Positions 19,138 to 26,926 of a stretch of 64,000 nucleotides of DNA are shown here, one piece after another. The DNA is taken from assembly GCA_903858815.1 (NCBI GenBank), contig CAIOKE010000363.1, forward strand, positions 62,001 through 126,000, read 5' to 3'. Position 1 is the stretch's first letter. The number at the start of each line of letters is the position of its first letter. The notes beneath the pieces were generated by a model. It worked only from the letters and a program-made list of their open reading frames with translations. It had not been told where the DNA came from and did not search any database. This DNA comes from an uncultured Planctomycetaceae bacterium (GTDB lineage Bacteria > Planctomycetota > Planctomycetia > Planctomycetales > Planctomycetaceae). The position numbers and the translations under genes are program-made.

Positions 19138-19555
19138 CGGCAGTCATGACCACATGATCGGTCAATTGTCGGATCAGCAGATGGAACTGCTGCTGCGTGA
19201 TTTTTTCGCGATTGAAGTTCCCGCAGTTTTGCCGACTGCGCGGCAACCTGCGGTGCAACTGCGTCGCGATCCGGTCGACCACAGTGTTCGGGTGTCTCGC
19301 TCCGCGATCTCCGTGCGATCCGGTCGCTTAACAGCCGCACTGGCGCTTGCCGCACTGGGCCTGTGTGCCGTGCTGTTGAATCAGGATGCGGAGCGAGTGG
19401 CGGCCATGGCCGCGCGAGTGAATCAGCCGGCTGCCACGACGGATTCAATGCTGGTATCTCCTCAGGGTGCCACCAAAGGCGGGCGGGTTCCGGTCGGCGC
19501 CGATGGGCTTCTTCTGCAGGAAACGGAGCAGATCGAAGTGCATCCCCAGCGGTAA
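19124..19555 (+). CDS. putative membrane-anchored anti-sigma partner
   Basis: 143 residues; its ATG lies 14 bases inside the sigma factor gene, so the two are translationally coupled. About 70 N-terminal residues are cytoplasmic in type, followed by one membrane segment (LTAALALAALGLCAVLLN) and a short periplasmic tail. The zinc-binding HxxxCxxC motif of ZAS anti-sigma factors is absent; the only cysteine is in the membrane segment. The role is inferred from position and topology, not from a recognised domain. Confidence 0.6.
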   Translation: MKSSDGSHDHMIGQLSDQQMELLLRDFFAIEVPAVLPTARQPAVQLRRDPVDHSVRVSRSAISVRSGRLTAALALAALGLCAVLLNQDAERVAAMAARVNQPAATTDSMLVSPQGATKGGRVPVGADGLLLQETEQIEVHPQR

Positions 19556-19579
19556 CGTCAACCTGTTTTCATCGGTCAA

Positions 19580-19797
19580 CTAATCCAGCTTGAAATCGAT
19601 GGTGTTACTTATGGATGGGGAACCACTTTCGGACTCCGGGTAAAAGGCCGCAGACAACCGACTTCCGGAAGTACCCAGAATGGTGATTGTTCCCGAGACT
19701 TCAGTCAGTTCTGCCCCACTGCTGCCACCACACCTGACGGCAGACTACACAGCACGCAGCACAGCCGTCGTAGTTTCAGCGGAAAATGAAGGACCAT
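19580..19797 (-). pseudogene. remnant of a small lipoprotein gene (partner of DUF1559 genes)
   Basis: Reading leftwards from the ATG at 19797 gives a signal peptide (KLRRLCCVLCSLPSG). After a one-base frame shift the next frame gives CGGSSGAELTEVSGTITI, a lipobox cysteine and the start of a regulatory beta-sandwich of the kind found downstream of DUF1559 genes. It then jumps to a C-terminal end (ISNTIDFKLD, stop at 19580). At about 70 residues in total it lacks most of the expected domain. It is best read as a frameshifted, internally deleted relic. The frame shift could be a sequencing error, but the missing middle could not. Confidence 0.65.
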
Positions 19798-19866
19798 GCC
19801 GCGCATTCCTTGTGACCCGGAAAAATTTCGTTGCACATCCGTCTACGCCAATCGTGGCAGTTGCCC

Positions 19867-20153
19867 TCAGAATTCGCCCAGCACCTGACCGTCATTCATA
19901 CCGGCCAGACGCTGACAGGTTCCGTAAGGACTGTTCACCACAGCTGTCGTGTAGTTGGTCCCCGAGTGATCAATGTTTTCGCTCAGGAATCGCACCGATC
20001 CATCTGCCAGCGGAAACTGAGCGCCCCCGGTGTGCAGACTGTAGAACGCTCGATGCAGCAGGGCCACAAGTATGGCGATGATGCGATAACGACCAGCAAC
20101 TCAATCAGAGTAAATCCAGGCCGGAGCCGTCGGCGTGTACGAGGAACGAACAT
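19867..20153 (-). pseudogene. DUF1559 prepilin-type gene with frameshift and large internal deletion
   Basis: The frame from the ATG at 20153 encodes [20 protein letters not shown], the type IV prepilin cleavage/methylation motif (G-FTLIELL), then VVIA. One base appears missing; in the next frame IIAILVALL continues the same helix. The reading then passes directly to the family's C-terminal H-X9-DG block ([20 protein letters not shown]) and ends GEVLGEF-like (GQVLGEF, stop at 19867). Intact members are about 300 residues, so about 200 are missing. It lies just upstream of the lipoprotein relic, and together they are a decayed DUF1559/lipoprotein unit. Confidence 0.8.
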
Positions 20154-20312
20154 GGCGAAAAGTCTCCGTGCAGAACAAAATCACGTGGTTGTTTTGTTGC
20201 ATCAGCCATTCGTTAGAAATCATCGCAATCTGGAAGGCGGTTGCGATTTCCGAGAAGCAGCTTGCAGGGACGCTGATTCTTGTTGCAACTCAATGCCCGC
20301 TATAAAGGCTGT

Positions 20313-20996
20313 CTAGCGGATGGTTGGGTTGTTTGGCGGAACAAAGCTGCTGCGGGCCTGCAGAAAGGCGTTCAGCAAAGCGGCTGGAGCGGGCGGGCTG
20401 GCGATGGTAAATGACAGTAGATCGGGCGTTACTGTCAGTACTGCGGAGGCTTTTGTCAGTTGCAGTGAGCACCATGTTGCCTGTCGATCGTAGTCAAGAA
20501 CCACCCCGGAAGGCTGCAGATCCTCCAGTCGATCGATCAGCTCCGCAATATCAATTGAGCCGGGGGGACAGAACTCCACCGTATCGAAAAAGCCCTGGAA
20601 AAGTCCGGCGATTTCGGGTGAATCGAGCTGCTGAGCGGCCTTGAGTTCTGCCAGCTGCCACCGCCACGCCACCTCGGTCGGGTCATCTTCTGCCAGGGTC
20701 GCTCGAATCTGATATTCGAACCATGGAGTGGTGATGGCAGCACTGCCGGTGTCCGGCTCTGTGACAACAAGGTCGGTTCGTCGACATTTCAGCTGCCGAC
20801 GAAAATCTGCAAATCGCTGCTCAAGATGTTCGGCGATATCATCAGCGGCGATACGAGCGATGAAGGCCGCTGTATGCTCGTTATATTCCTCAGGCACCTG
20901 ATGCGATTTACGAAAGCCCCGCAGATCACGGACTCGTGAGCGACGAGTTCGGACGAGGGTGACGGCAGCAACAGGTTCGACGTAAGACTCGGGCAT
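20313..20996 (-). CDS. conserved hypothetical protein
   Basis: 227 residues, soluble, no signal peptide or membrane segment. The N-terminus (RTRRSRVRDLRGFRKSHQV) is basic; the centre is helical (HTAAFIARIAADDIAEHLEQ). The C-terminal half has alternating strands, including CSLQLTKASAVLTVTPDLLS. Codon use and length look genuine. No recognisable motif and no close operon partner: the divergent glycosylase gene begins 137 bases away. Confidence 0.65.
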   Translation of the reverse strand: MPESYVEPVAAVTLVRTRRSRVRDLRGFRKSHQVPEEYNEHTAAFIARIAADDIAEHLEQRFADFRRQLKCRRTDLVVTEPDTGSAAITTPWFEYQIRATLAEDDPTEVAWRWQLAELKAAQQLDSPEIAGLFQGFFDTVEFCPPGSIDIAELIDRLEDLQPSGVVLDYDRQATWCSLQLTKASAVLTVTPDLLSFTIASPPAPAALLNAFLQARSSFVPPNNPTIR

Positions 20997-21132
20997 GGCA
21001 GGGCTGGGTCTGCAGCATGGGCAGGAAGTTATCGAAATTCCGTGTGGATTTGCAAACGACAGTGAATCGTAGAGAATCGACGCCGCAGATTGCAGTGTTG
21101 CAGATGAAGTTCAGGTCGGGAATCGGGTAGTT

Positions 21133-21801
21133 GTGGCCACGAAAGCCGGGGCCGGGGGAAAACGCAGTATGGGATGGTCGGGGGCAGACAGGCTAACGGC
21201 TGTCAGACACCTGCAAAGGCAGGATGCAATTCTGCGAAATGTGATCAAAATCGCCGGGCCGCTGAAACTCAGATCGGCGGGGCGAGGTTATCCGGTTCTG
21301 GTTCAGTCAATCATTTCACAGCAGATTTCCACTGCAGCAGCCGCCACGATCGGCCAGCGACTGCGATTGCTGGCCGCAGGTGGCGAGTTAAGCGCCGAAG
21401 TCGTCGCGCAGCTGTCTGATCAGCAGCTTCAGAACGCCGGCGTTTCACCACAAAAGCTTTCGTACCTGCGCGACCTCACTCGCTGTACTCTGGAAGGTGT
21501 GATCAATTTTCGTCGGATTGCTCGAGCTGCAGACGAGGCGGCAATTGCGGAACTTGTGCAGGTCCGGGGAATCGGACGCTGGACGGCACAGATGTACCTG
21601 ATCTTTTCACTCGAACGCCCCGATGTCTTCGCTCCGGATGATCTGGGACTGCGAAATGCCATGCAGCGACTGTATGCAATTCCGCAGCAGACATCACGCG
21701 TGGAACTGGAGCGGATGGCCGAGCAGTGGCGACCATGGCGAAGTGCTGCCAGCTGGTACTTGTGGCGATCACTGGAACAATCTCAGAATGCAGATCACTG
21801 A
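21133..21801 (+). CDS. DNA-3-methyladenine glycosylase II (HhH-GPD)
   Basis: 222 residues from a GTG; an in-frame ATG at 21169 with GGGGGAAA upstream may be the true start, giving 210. It has the HhH-GPD core: LVQSIISQQISTAAAATIG as the first helix pair, the hairpin VRGIGRWTAQMYLIF, and the catalytic Asp in FAPDDLGLRNA. It lacks the four-cysteine iron-sulfur loop of endonuclease III, so it belongs with AlkA/Mag-type enzymes that excise alkylated purines. It is shorter than E. coli AlkA because the N-terminal TBP-like domain is absent, as in many bacterial relatives. Confidence 0.9.
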   Translation: MATKAGAGGKRSMGWSGADRLTAVRHLQRQDAILRNVIKIAGPLKLRSAGRGYPVLVQSIISQQISTAAAATIGQRLRLLAAGGELSAEVVAQLSDQQLQNAGVSPQKLSYLRDLTRCTLEGVINFRRIARAADEAAIAELVQVRGIGRWTAQMYLIFSLERPDVFAPDDLGLRNAMQRLYAIPQQTSRVELERMAEQWRPWRSAASWYLWRSLEQSQNADH

Positions 21802-21864
21802 CACTCGTTTTGACGCCTCGAACCCAAAACTCAGCACTCGCATTCCTGACGCCGATGACACAAT

Positions 21865-21962
21865 GTAGCCCGAGCATTCCTGCTCGGCCCCATCCCTCAA
21901 AAAAACCGGGGGATTTCAAGCGTGACGTGAAGTTCGTGCCCGGGCTGAAGCCCAGACTACGA
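21865..21962. repeat. paired GTAG-anchored hairpins facing each other (REP/BIME-like element)
   Basis: The left arm begins GTAG and folds as CCCGAGC/GCTCGGC around ATTCCT (21865-21889). The right arm, read on the minus strand, begins GTAG and folds around GGGCTTCAGCCC (21936-21962). Two inverted hairpins with conserved GTAG feet match the general design of repetitive extragenic palindromes handled by RAYT transposases. Related copies lie near 6794, 29930, 29993 and 32641. Confidence 0.65.
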
Positions 21963-22025
21963 CTATTGTCCCTCGCATCACTCCTGCCGAAACTATCGCT
22001 GGCAACGTCAGGCTGATCAGAACTG

Positions 22026-22397
22026 TCACGGTTGAGGCAAACGAAATTCCGGTAATGGATAGTCGGGCAGCGGGACGGACTGAGCGTTGTCAGCCAGTTC
22101 CAGCAGTCGTTTCCAGCCGCGAGTGATCAGTAGCGTACGCTGCTGAACATACTGAGGATCCAGTGCACGACGATCAAAGAATCCTGTGGCATACACCGGA
22201 GCAAAATCCGGGTCTTCAATGAACTGCGCATTTACGGGATTACAGCGAAGATGACGTTCGGGCGCTGCCAGCAGCTGTCGTGATGGCAGTTCACCAATCA
22301 CAAACCGCAGATAAAGGTCGCTCTCACGAATCGATTCAACTTCTTCACCGCAGACATCGCACAGATAACCCTGTTCACAGCGTGCCATATTTGTCAT
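22026..22397 (-). CDS. small conserved hypothetical protein with N-terminal cysteines
   Basis: 123 residues from MTNMARCEQGYLCDVCGEEV; a start at the second Met is possible. The three closely spaced cysteines (CxxxxxCxxC) suggest metal binding, although a fourth ligand is not obvious; His at PERHLRCNPVNAQF and a nearby Cys are candidates. The C-terminus is proline-rich (PLPDYPLPEFRLPQP). It follows the P/Q/Y-rich protein gene on the same strand after a strong hairpin, so it probably has its own promoter. Function unknown. Confidence 0.65.
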   Translation of the reverse strand: MTNMARCEQGYLCDVCGEEVESIRESDLYLRFVIGELPSRQLLAAPERHLRCNPVNAQFIEDPDFAPVYATGFFDRRALDPQYVQQRTLLITRGWKRLLELADNAQSVPLPDYPLPEFRLPQP

Positions 22398-22455
22398 CCG
22401 CGGGTTGAAAAAGTTCAGGAAGAGAACATCCGGCTGGCGAGTATGATAAACGGAA

Positions 22456-22484
22456 ACGGCCGCCAGCGAAAACGCGGCGGCCGT
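22456..22484 (-). terminator. strong hairpin between two leftward genes
   Basis: A perfect 9-bp inverted repeat, ACGGCCGCC (22456-22464) and GGCGGCCGT (22476-22484), has an 11-base loop. It lies 33 bases past the stop of the gene at 22517, and on the minus strand it is followed by TTCCGTTT. It probably acts as a terminator, although the U-tract is weak. Confidence 0.5.
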
Positions 22485-22516
22485 CCACAGACTGATGCTG
22501 TGTTCAGAATCGCAGA

Positions 22517-23686
22517 TCAGCGGAGTGAGGCTGGGTAACGCCGTGACAGAGCACTGTTACCGGGGCCGCTGAGGCTGGCATTGCGAATTGGCAACTGACC
22601 ACCGAAGGCATTCGGGCGAATGTAGCCGTTTGCATTCTGCGGCATCTCATGATCACCATAAATATCACTCATGCCAGGCATCGGTTGCGGCATCTGAGCC
22701 ATCCTCGGCTGGACATACTGCGGCTGCGGGAACTGCGGCTGGGAATACTGTATGCCGGCGTACTGAGGAATGGCGTACTGCGGCATTCCATACTGCGGCA
22801 TGGGCTGTGGCACGTTCTGTGAGTAGCCGGAAGAGTAGGCTGAGTTGATGCTGTTGCTCTGAAATCGAGCAGCAGCTGCTGCGGTCCACGTGGGGGCCTG
22901 CTGCCACGTCTGCTGCGGTGACCAGACTCGGCCTGGATGCCAGCTGTTGGCGGCGACCTGAGTCGGGTAGCTGGAATTCCAGGCCTGTGGCATCCCCATA
23001 CCAGGCATCATACTGACTGGCGGCAGGGGTTGTGTATAAGTGCCGGAAGATCCGCCACTGCAACCGCAGTCGCCGGCTGGGGCTGCTTCAGGCATGACCG
23101 GTGCTCCACAACCAGCCGAGTCTGTCATGGTGGACTGGCACGAATCACAGCAGTCACCACCGAAGACAGTCCCCGCCATCAAAGGAGCTGTCTGCATCCA
23201 TGGCTGCGGTTGATAATACTGTGGCTGTGGCATCTGATAGACCTGCGGCTGTGGCATCACTGCCAGAGGGGGCATACTGCCGCAGGGATCACAGCAGGGA
23301 TCCCATGCAGGAGCATAGATTGGCTGGGGGCCCACAGGTGCTGCTGGTGATGGGTACATGCCGTTGAACTGCGGCTGCCACGCGAGGGCCGGTGGAGCGT
23401 AGCCATGGCCGTGATGCAGATTGCGATACCAGTTGCCGGGGTAGTGTCCCAGAGTTCCGTTCTGGTTTCGCAGGTAGCCATAGCCGAGCCAGTCGTCGAT
23501 GACTTTCCAGCTGGCATACGGCTGATTGCCATACAGTCCGCCTGCCGCTCCACCATAACCCGGATGGATATGCTGGCAGCCGAACAGCCAGTAGAGCGGG
23601 CACAGCAGCCCGCAGGCCGATGCGACCGGTGAGGTGATGATGAAGATCAGAACTGCCAGCAGCGAGATTCCGCGTCGGGAGCTCAT
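22517..23686 (-). CDS. secreted Pro/Gln/Tyr/Met-rich low-complexity protein
   Basis: 389 residues with a signal peptide (SLLAVLIFIITSPVASA) followed directly by Cys, so a lipoprotein form is possible although the lipobox is poor. The mature part has GYGG/YGN repeats, a Cys-rich stretch (DPCCDPCGS, GGDCCDSC) and long runs of PQ/PQY repeats such as MPQPQVYQMPQPQYYQPQP. Such proteins are common in planctomycete envelopes and are presumed structural. The cysteine pairs could form disulphide cross-links. No enzymatic motif. Confidence 0.75.
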   Translation of the reverse strand: MSSRRGISLLAVLIFIITSPVASACGLLCPLYWLFGCQHIHPGYGGAAGGLYGNQPYASWKVIDDWLGYGYLRNQNGTLGHYPGNWYRNLHHGHGYAPPALAWQPQFNGMYPSPAAPVGPQPIYAPAWDPCCDPCGSMPPLAVMPQPQVYQMPQPQYYQPQPWMQTAPLMAGTVFGGDCCDSCQSTMTDSAGCGAPVMPEAAPAGDCGCSGGSSGTYTQPLPPVSMMPGMGMPQAWNSSYPTQVAANSWHPGRVWSPQQTWQQAPTWTAAAAARFQSNSINSAYSSGYSQNVPQPMPQYGMPQYAIPQYAGIQYSQPQFPQPQYVQPRMAQMPQPMPGMSDIYGDHEMPQNANGYIRPNAFGGQLPIRNASLSGPGNSALSRRYPASLR

Positions 23687-23889
23687 TGAGTCTTTTCCTT
23701 GAGCCAGCGATTGACAGAGAGACTAAGACCGGCGGCAGGTGGCAACGGGGAAAGCAGCCAGCGACAACCGCAGAGGAGGCCGGAACAATAAAACTCCGAC
23801 TTTCACGGGAAAATCGGAAATTGACTCAAGTTCCGGGAGTCTGCAGATTTTCACCGAGATCAGATTCAGGAACCGGCCGGAATCGCCGT

Positions 23890-24864
23890 TCAGCGGATCA
23901 GAACGGCAAGTAAAGTCAGCAACAACAGGATGCCCACAGTGATGATAATCGGCAGTTTTGGCCAGTACCCGGCAGATCCTGCCGAAACATGCGGGGCAGG
24001 TGTCGCAGTCGCAGTTGCCGAGTTTTCAAAAAGGCCCCCGATGATCGTGGACTTGTATCCCGTGGCATCGTCACGACAGTCGTGGATCGGCATTTCAGCA
24101 TCATCGATCAGGATTTCACCCAGTCGCCCCTGAAGCTCGCGAACAGTCAGCGGCAGTGGCTGCGCAGGGTCCAGCAGTCGGTCCAGCAGTCGAGCAAGGC
24201 GACTATTGAGACTGGTAGTGGACGGCTGCTGAGTACGTTCTTTGCAGGCATGTTCCAGCAGGTGTTTCAGGAGTGCAGCCAGGTCCCGCAGATCGCGTTG
24301 CACCTGTTCGGCTGAGGCGAAGGCGCTGACACTGATCAATGCCGGCCTCGTGGCAGACTGGTTCTGCTGGGCTCGAGCCGTGGCTGCGGCATTCAGCCAG
24401 CGCTGTAACCCCACTGCCGTAATCACGGGTTGCAGACCCTCTGTCAGCAACACCGTGTCCGCTGACAATGCACCATGGGCCAGTCCCACGTTATGCATCT
24501 GCTGCAGAGCCGAACAGATCTGCCAGCCAATATCGATGATTTCATCCGCAGACAGCCTCGTCCCCGCTTCGATCAGCAAGGCCAGCTTCGGGGCTTCCGG
24601 AGCTTCCATCCAGCACAGCAGTTCACCGTCAGATTCCGCAAAGCCCAGGAATTTCTGAATACACGCATGCTGCAGCTGAAGCAGAGTGTCGCGATCGGTT
24701 CTGACCGCTGCACGGAATTGAGACAGCTGAGAAAAAACCTGAGAAAACATGAGCAGGTGCACCAACCTGCCAGTCGGTCGATGCACCGCTGATTCAAGGC
24801 TCCAGCCATCCGCTTGCTGCAGAGTCTGCTGCAGGTCAAAATCGCCTCGCTGCACTGCGGACAT
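23890..24864 (-). CDS. tail-anchored protein kinase-like protein (predicted pseudokinase)
   Basis: 324 residues from the ATG at 24864, five bases after the stop of the S1-like gene, so co-transcribed with it. Residues about 80-230 follow a protein kinase C-lobe: LQHACIQKFLGFAESDGELL, the hinge region, ICSALQQMHNVGLAHGALSA and DTVLL. The catalytic loop HRDLKPxN is replaced by HGALSADT, which lacks the catalytic Asp, and no DFG is seen (ITAVGL instead). The N-lobe lysine and glycine loop are not evident. One membrane segment (LPIIITVGILLLLTLLAVLI) ends the protein, leaving the kinase-like domain in the cytoplasm. Confidence 0.7.
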   Translation of the reverse strand: MSAVQRGDFDLQQTLQQADGWSLESAVHRPTGRLVHLLMFSQVFSQLSQFRAAVRTDRDTLLQLQHACIQKFLGFAESDGELLCWMEAPEAPKLALLIEAGTRLSADEIIDIGWQICSALQQMHNVGLAHGALSADTVLLTEGLQPVITAVGLQRWLNAAATARAQQNQSATRPALISVSAFASAEQVQRDLRDLAALLKHLLEHACKERTQQPSTTSLNSRLARLLDRLLDPAQPLPLTVRELQGRLGEILIDDAEMPIHDCRDDATGYKSTIIGGLFENSATATATPAPHVSAGSAGYWPKLPIIITVGILLLLTLLAVLIR

Positions 24865-24868
24865 AGCA

Positions 24869-26371
24869 TCAGGAGAAGTCAGACGGATTTCCAAACAGTC
24901 CGCCACCCTTACCAGAGCCACCAGTGCCACCACGCAGATTCGTATTGCGCGGCTTACGAGGCTCTTCAGGAGTCGCCGGAGCCGCCTCTTCTGCCTTCTC
25001 TGGCTTCGGGGGCTCAGGACGCTTCTCCAGCGCCTTCAGCGACAGTGAAACTCGCTTGCGTTTCGTGTCGACTTCAACCACCTGAAATTCGCGAGTCTCA
25101 CCGACCGTCAGAATCTCACCCACGTTCCCGACACGACGCCACGCCAGTTCGCTGATGTGCACCATGCCCTCAAGGCCGGCTTCCAGCTCAATAAAAGCAC
25201 CAAATTCCGCCAGACGAGTCACCGTGCCGGAAACATTGCGACCCTGAGCATAACGCTCGGAAGCACTGGCCCACGGATTCTGTGCCAGCTGTTTCATGCC
25301 CAGACTGATCCGCTTCTTTTCGGAATCCAGCTTCAGGATCCGTACGTCAATCTGCTGGCCTTCGGACAGAACGTCCTTCGGATGATTAATGCGAGACCAG
25401 CTGATTTCCCCAATGTGCAGGAACCCATCCACCGGTCCAATGTTGACAAACGCGCCGTAGTCCTTGATCGTCTTGACGATACCCGGAAAGTCCTGGCCGA
25501 CTTCCACCTTGCCCCAGAAATCCGTCTCACCCTCAGCTCGCTCGGCCTGCAGCAGTGCACGACGGCTGACAACAAGGTTGCGCTTCTTCGGATTCACTTC
25601 GGTGATCTGCACCGACATCTTCTGACCAACATACTGCTCAAGGTTACCCGCAAATCCCAGTTCCACCTGACTGGCCGGCATAAAGGCTCGCAGATTGCTG
25701 ACCGTAACCTGCAGACCACCCTTGTTGACGGCAGTCACAAGGCAATCCACGACCTGACCTGCTGCCAGTGATTCCCAGTTCCCGCCAGCACGATGGCGAG
25801 CACGCGGAATACGACCCTTGATCAGACCGTCTGCTCCAGCCGAATCAATAATCACATCAAGCTGATCACCAACAGCCGGGTGCTTGCCTTCCGGAAACTG
25901 TGTCAGCTGCAGCACAATGTTGTGCCGCAGACCAGCTTCAAGGAACACTTCGCCGTTATGCACGGCCTGCACCACACCCTTGACCTTGCTGCCAACTGCG
26001 ATTTCCTTCGCCGAGCCCGCTGCGTCGTCTTCCGCAGTCGGTTCTTCAGTGACCGCTACTGGCACCGGGATATCACCCGACATCGCAGCAGCAATTTCTG
26101 CTTCCAGGCCCGCTTCCAGATCATCCTCTTTCGGGATTTCCACAGGACCTCGACGCGCTGCCGGAGCAGAGACTGTTTCCTCGGGCTGCGGCAGAGCCTC
26201 TGTTGCAGCCGACATCTTTTCGCGGATGCGTGCACCAACAGACTCTGAATCTGAGGTCGCTTCGGCGACAGGAGTTACCGCCGCTGCCGCCACCTGCGAA
26301 GTCGCGTCGTCTGAAGATGCGGCGGATACCGTTGTCTCTTGAGAATCAGGCTGCGTTGGGTCCGTGGTCAT
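24869..26371 (-). CDS. rpsA: ribosomal protein S1-like RNA-binding protein
   Basis: 500 residues from the ATG at 26371 (GGAAG upstream); the frame is open to 26440. An acidic, Ala/Glu-rich N-terminus of about 125 residues is followed by four S1 domains: GSKVKGVVQAVHNGEVFLEA, GQVVDCLVTAVNKGGLQV, GQDFPGIVKTIKDYGAFVNI and GRNVSGTVTRLAEFGAFIEL. The last two are the most canonical. The tail is Gly/Lys-rich. E. coli S1 has six domains; four is usual in several other phyla. It probably binds mRNA on the 30S subunit. The stop is five bases from the start of the pseudokinase gene. Confidence 0.88.
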   Translation of the reverse strand: MTTDPTQPDSQETTVSAASSDDATSQVAAAAVTPVAEATSDSESVGARIREKMSAATEALPQPEETVSAPAARRGPVEIPKEDDLEAGLEAEIAAAMSGDIPVPVAVTEEPTAEDDAAGSAKEIAVGSKVKGVVQAVHNGEVFLEAGLRHNIVLQLTQFPEGKHPAVGDQLDVIIDSAGADGLIKGRIPRARHRAGGNWESLAAGQVVDCLVTAVNKGGLQVTVSNLRAFMPASQVELGFAGNLEQYVGQKMSVQITEVNPKKRNLVVSRRALLQAERAEGETDFWGKVEVGQDFPGIVKTIKDYGAFVNIGPVDGFLHIGEISWSRINHPKDVLSEGQQIDVRILKLDSEKKRISLGMKQLAQNPWASASERYAQGRNVSGTVTRLAEFGAFIELEAGLEGMVHISELAWRRVGNVGEILTVGETREFQVVEVDTKRKRVSLSLKALEKRPEPPKPEKAEEAAPATPEEPRKPRNTNLRGGTGGSGKGGGLFGNPSDFS

Positions 26372-26926
26372 CTTTAGTCTTCCTGTCAGAGGCTGCATCG
26401 GCCCGAAGGCACAGAAAACGTCATCCTGAACCCGAGCCACTGACGCTTCACATCACATCGCATTCAACTGCATGCGGCGTCTGTTACGGACACTGCGAAC
26501 GCAGTCAACGTTGTGGTCATGAATCGCTGTGACGGATCAGAGACAAACCGATTCAACAACCTGTCTGACTGCAGGTGTGAATAGGGGAAATTCCGCAGTG
26601 TTCGCATTCAAGAAACCGCAGTTTTCCAACACGAGCATACCGAAATTGACTCGCGTTCGCCAATCAATTGAGGGCTGCGAAGCCGGTTCCTGTGTGGATT
26701 TTTTGGGATTTTGTCGGGACCCCTGAATACAGGGATAACCGCTAAAACGATCGCTCTACGGTCCTCGCTGCAAACTTGCGCGGGGTTGAGAATTCTCCGA
26801 TGCTGACCTCTCAATTCCCTGAATTCCCCAATAAATCACACGATCTGCGAATCATTTTCTGGTGCAAACTGGTTGGAATATACGTGGTCTGCACCAGTGT
26901 CGCTGTTCATTTCAGGAGTTCTGGTG
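26372..26926. other. intergenic region between divergent genes
   Basis: About 555 bases that must hold promoters for both the S1-like gene and the fusion gene at 26927. A small CCCTG/CAGGG hairpin is seen near 26722. No gene, and no clear -35/-10 pair that I would defend. Confidence 0.4.
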
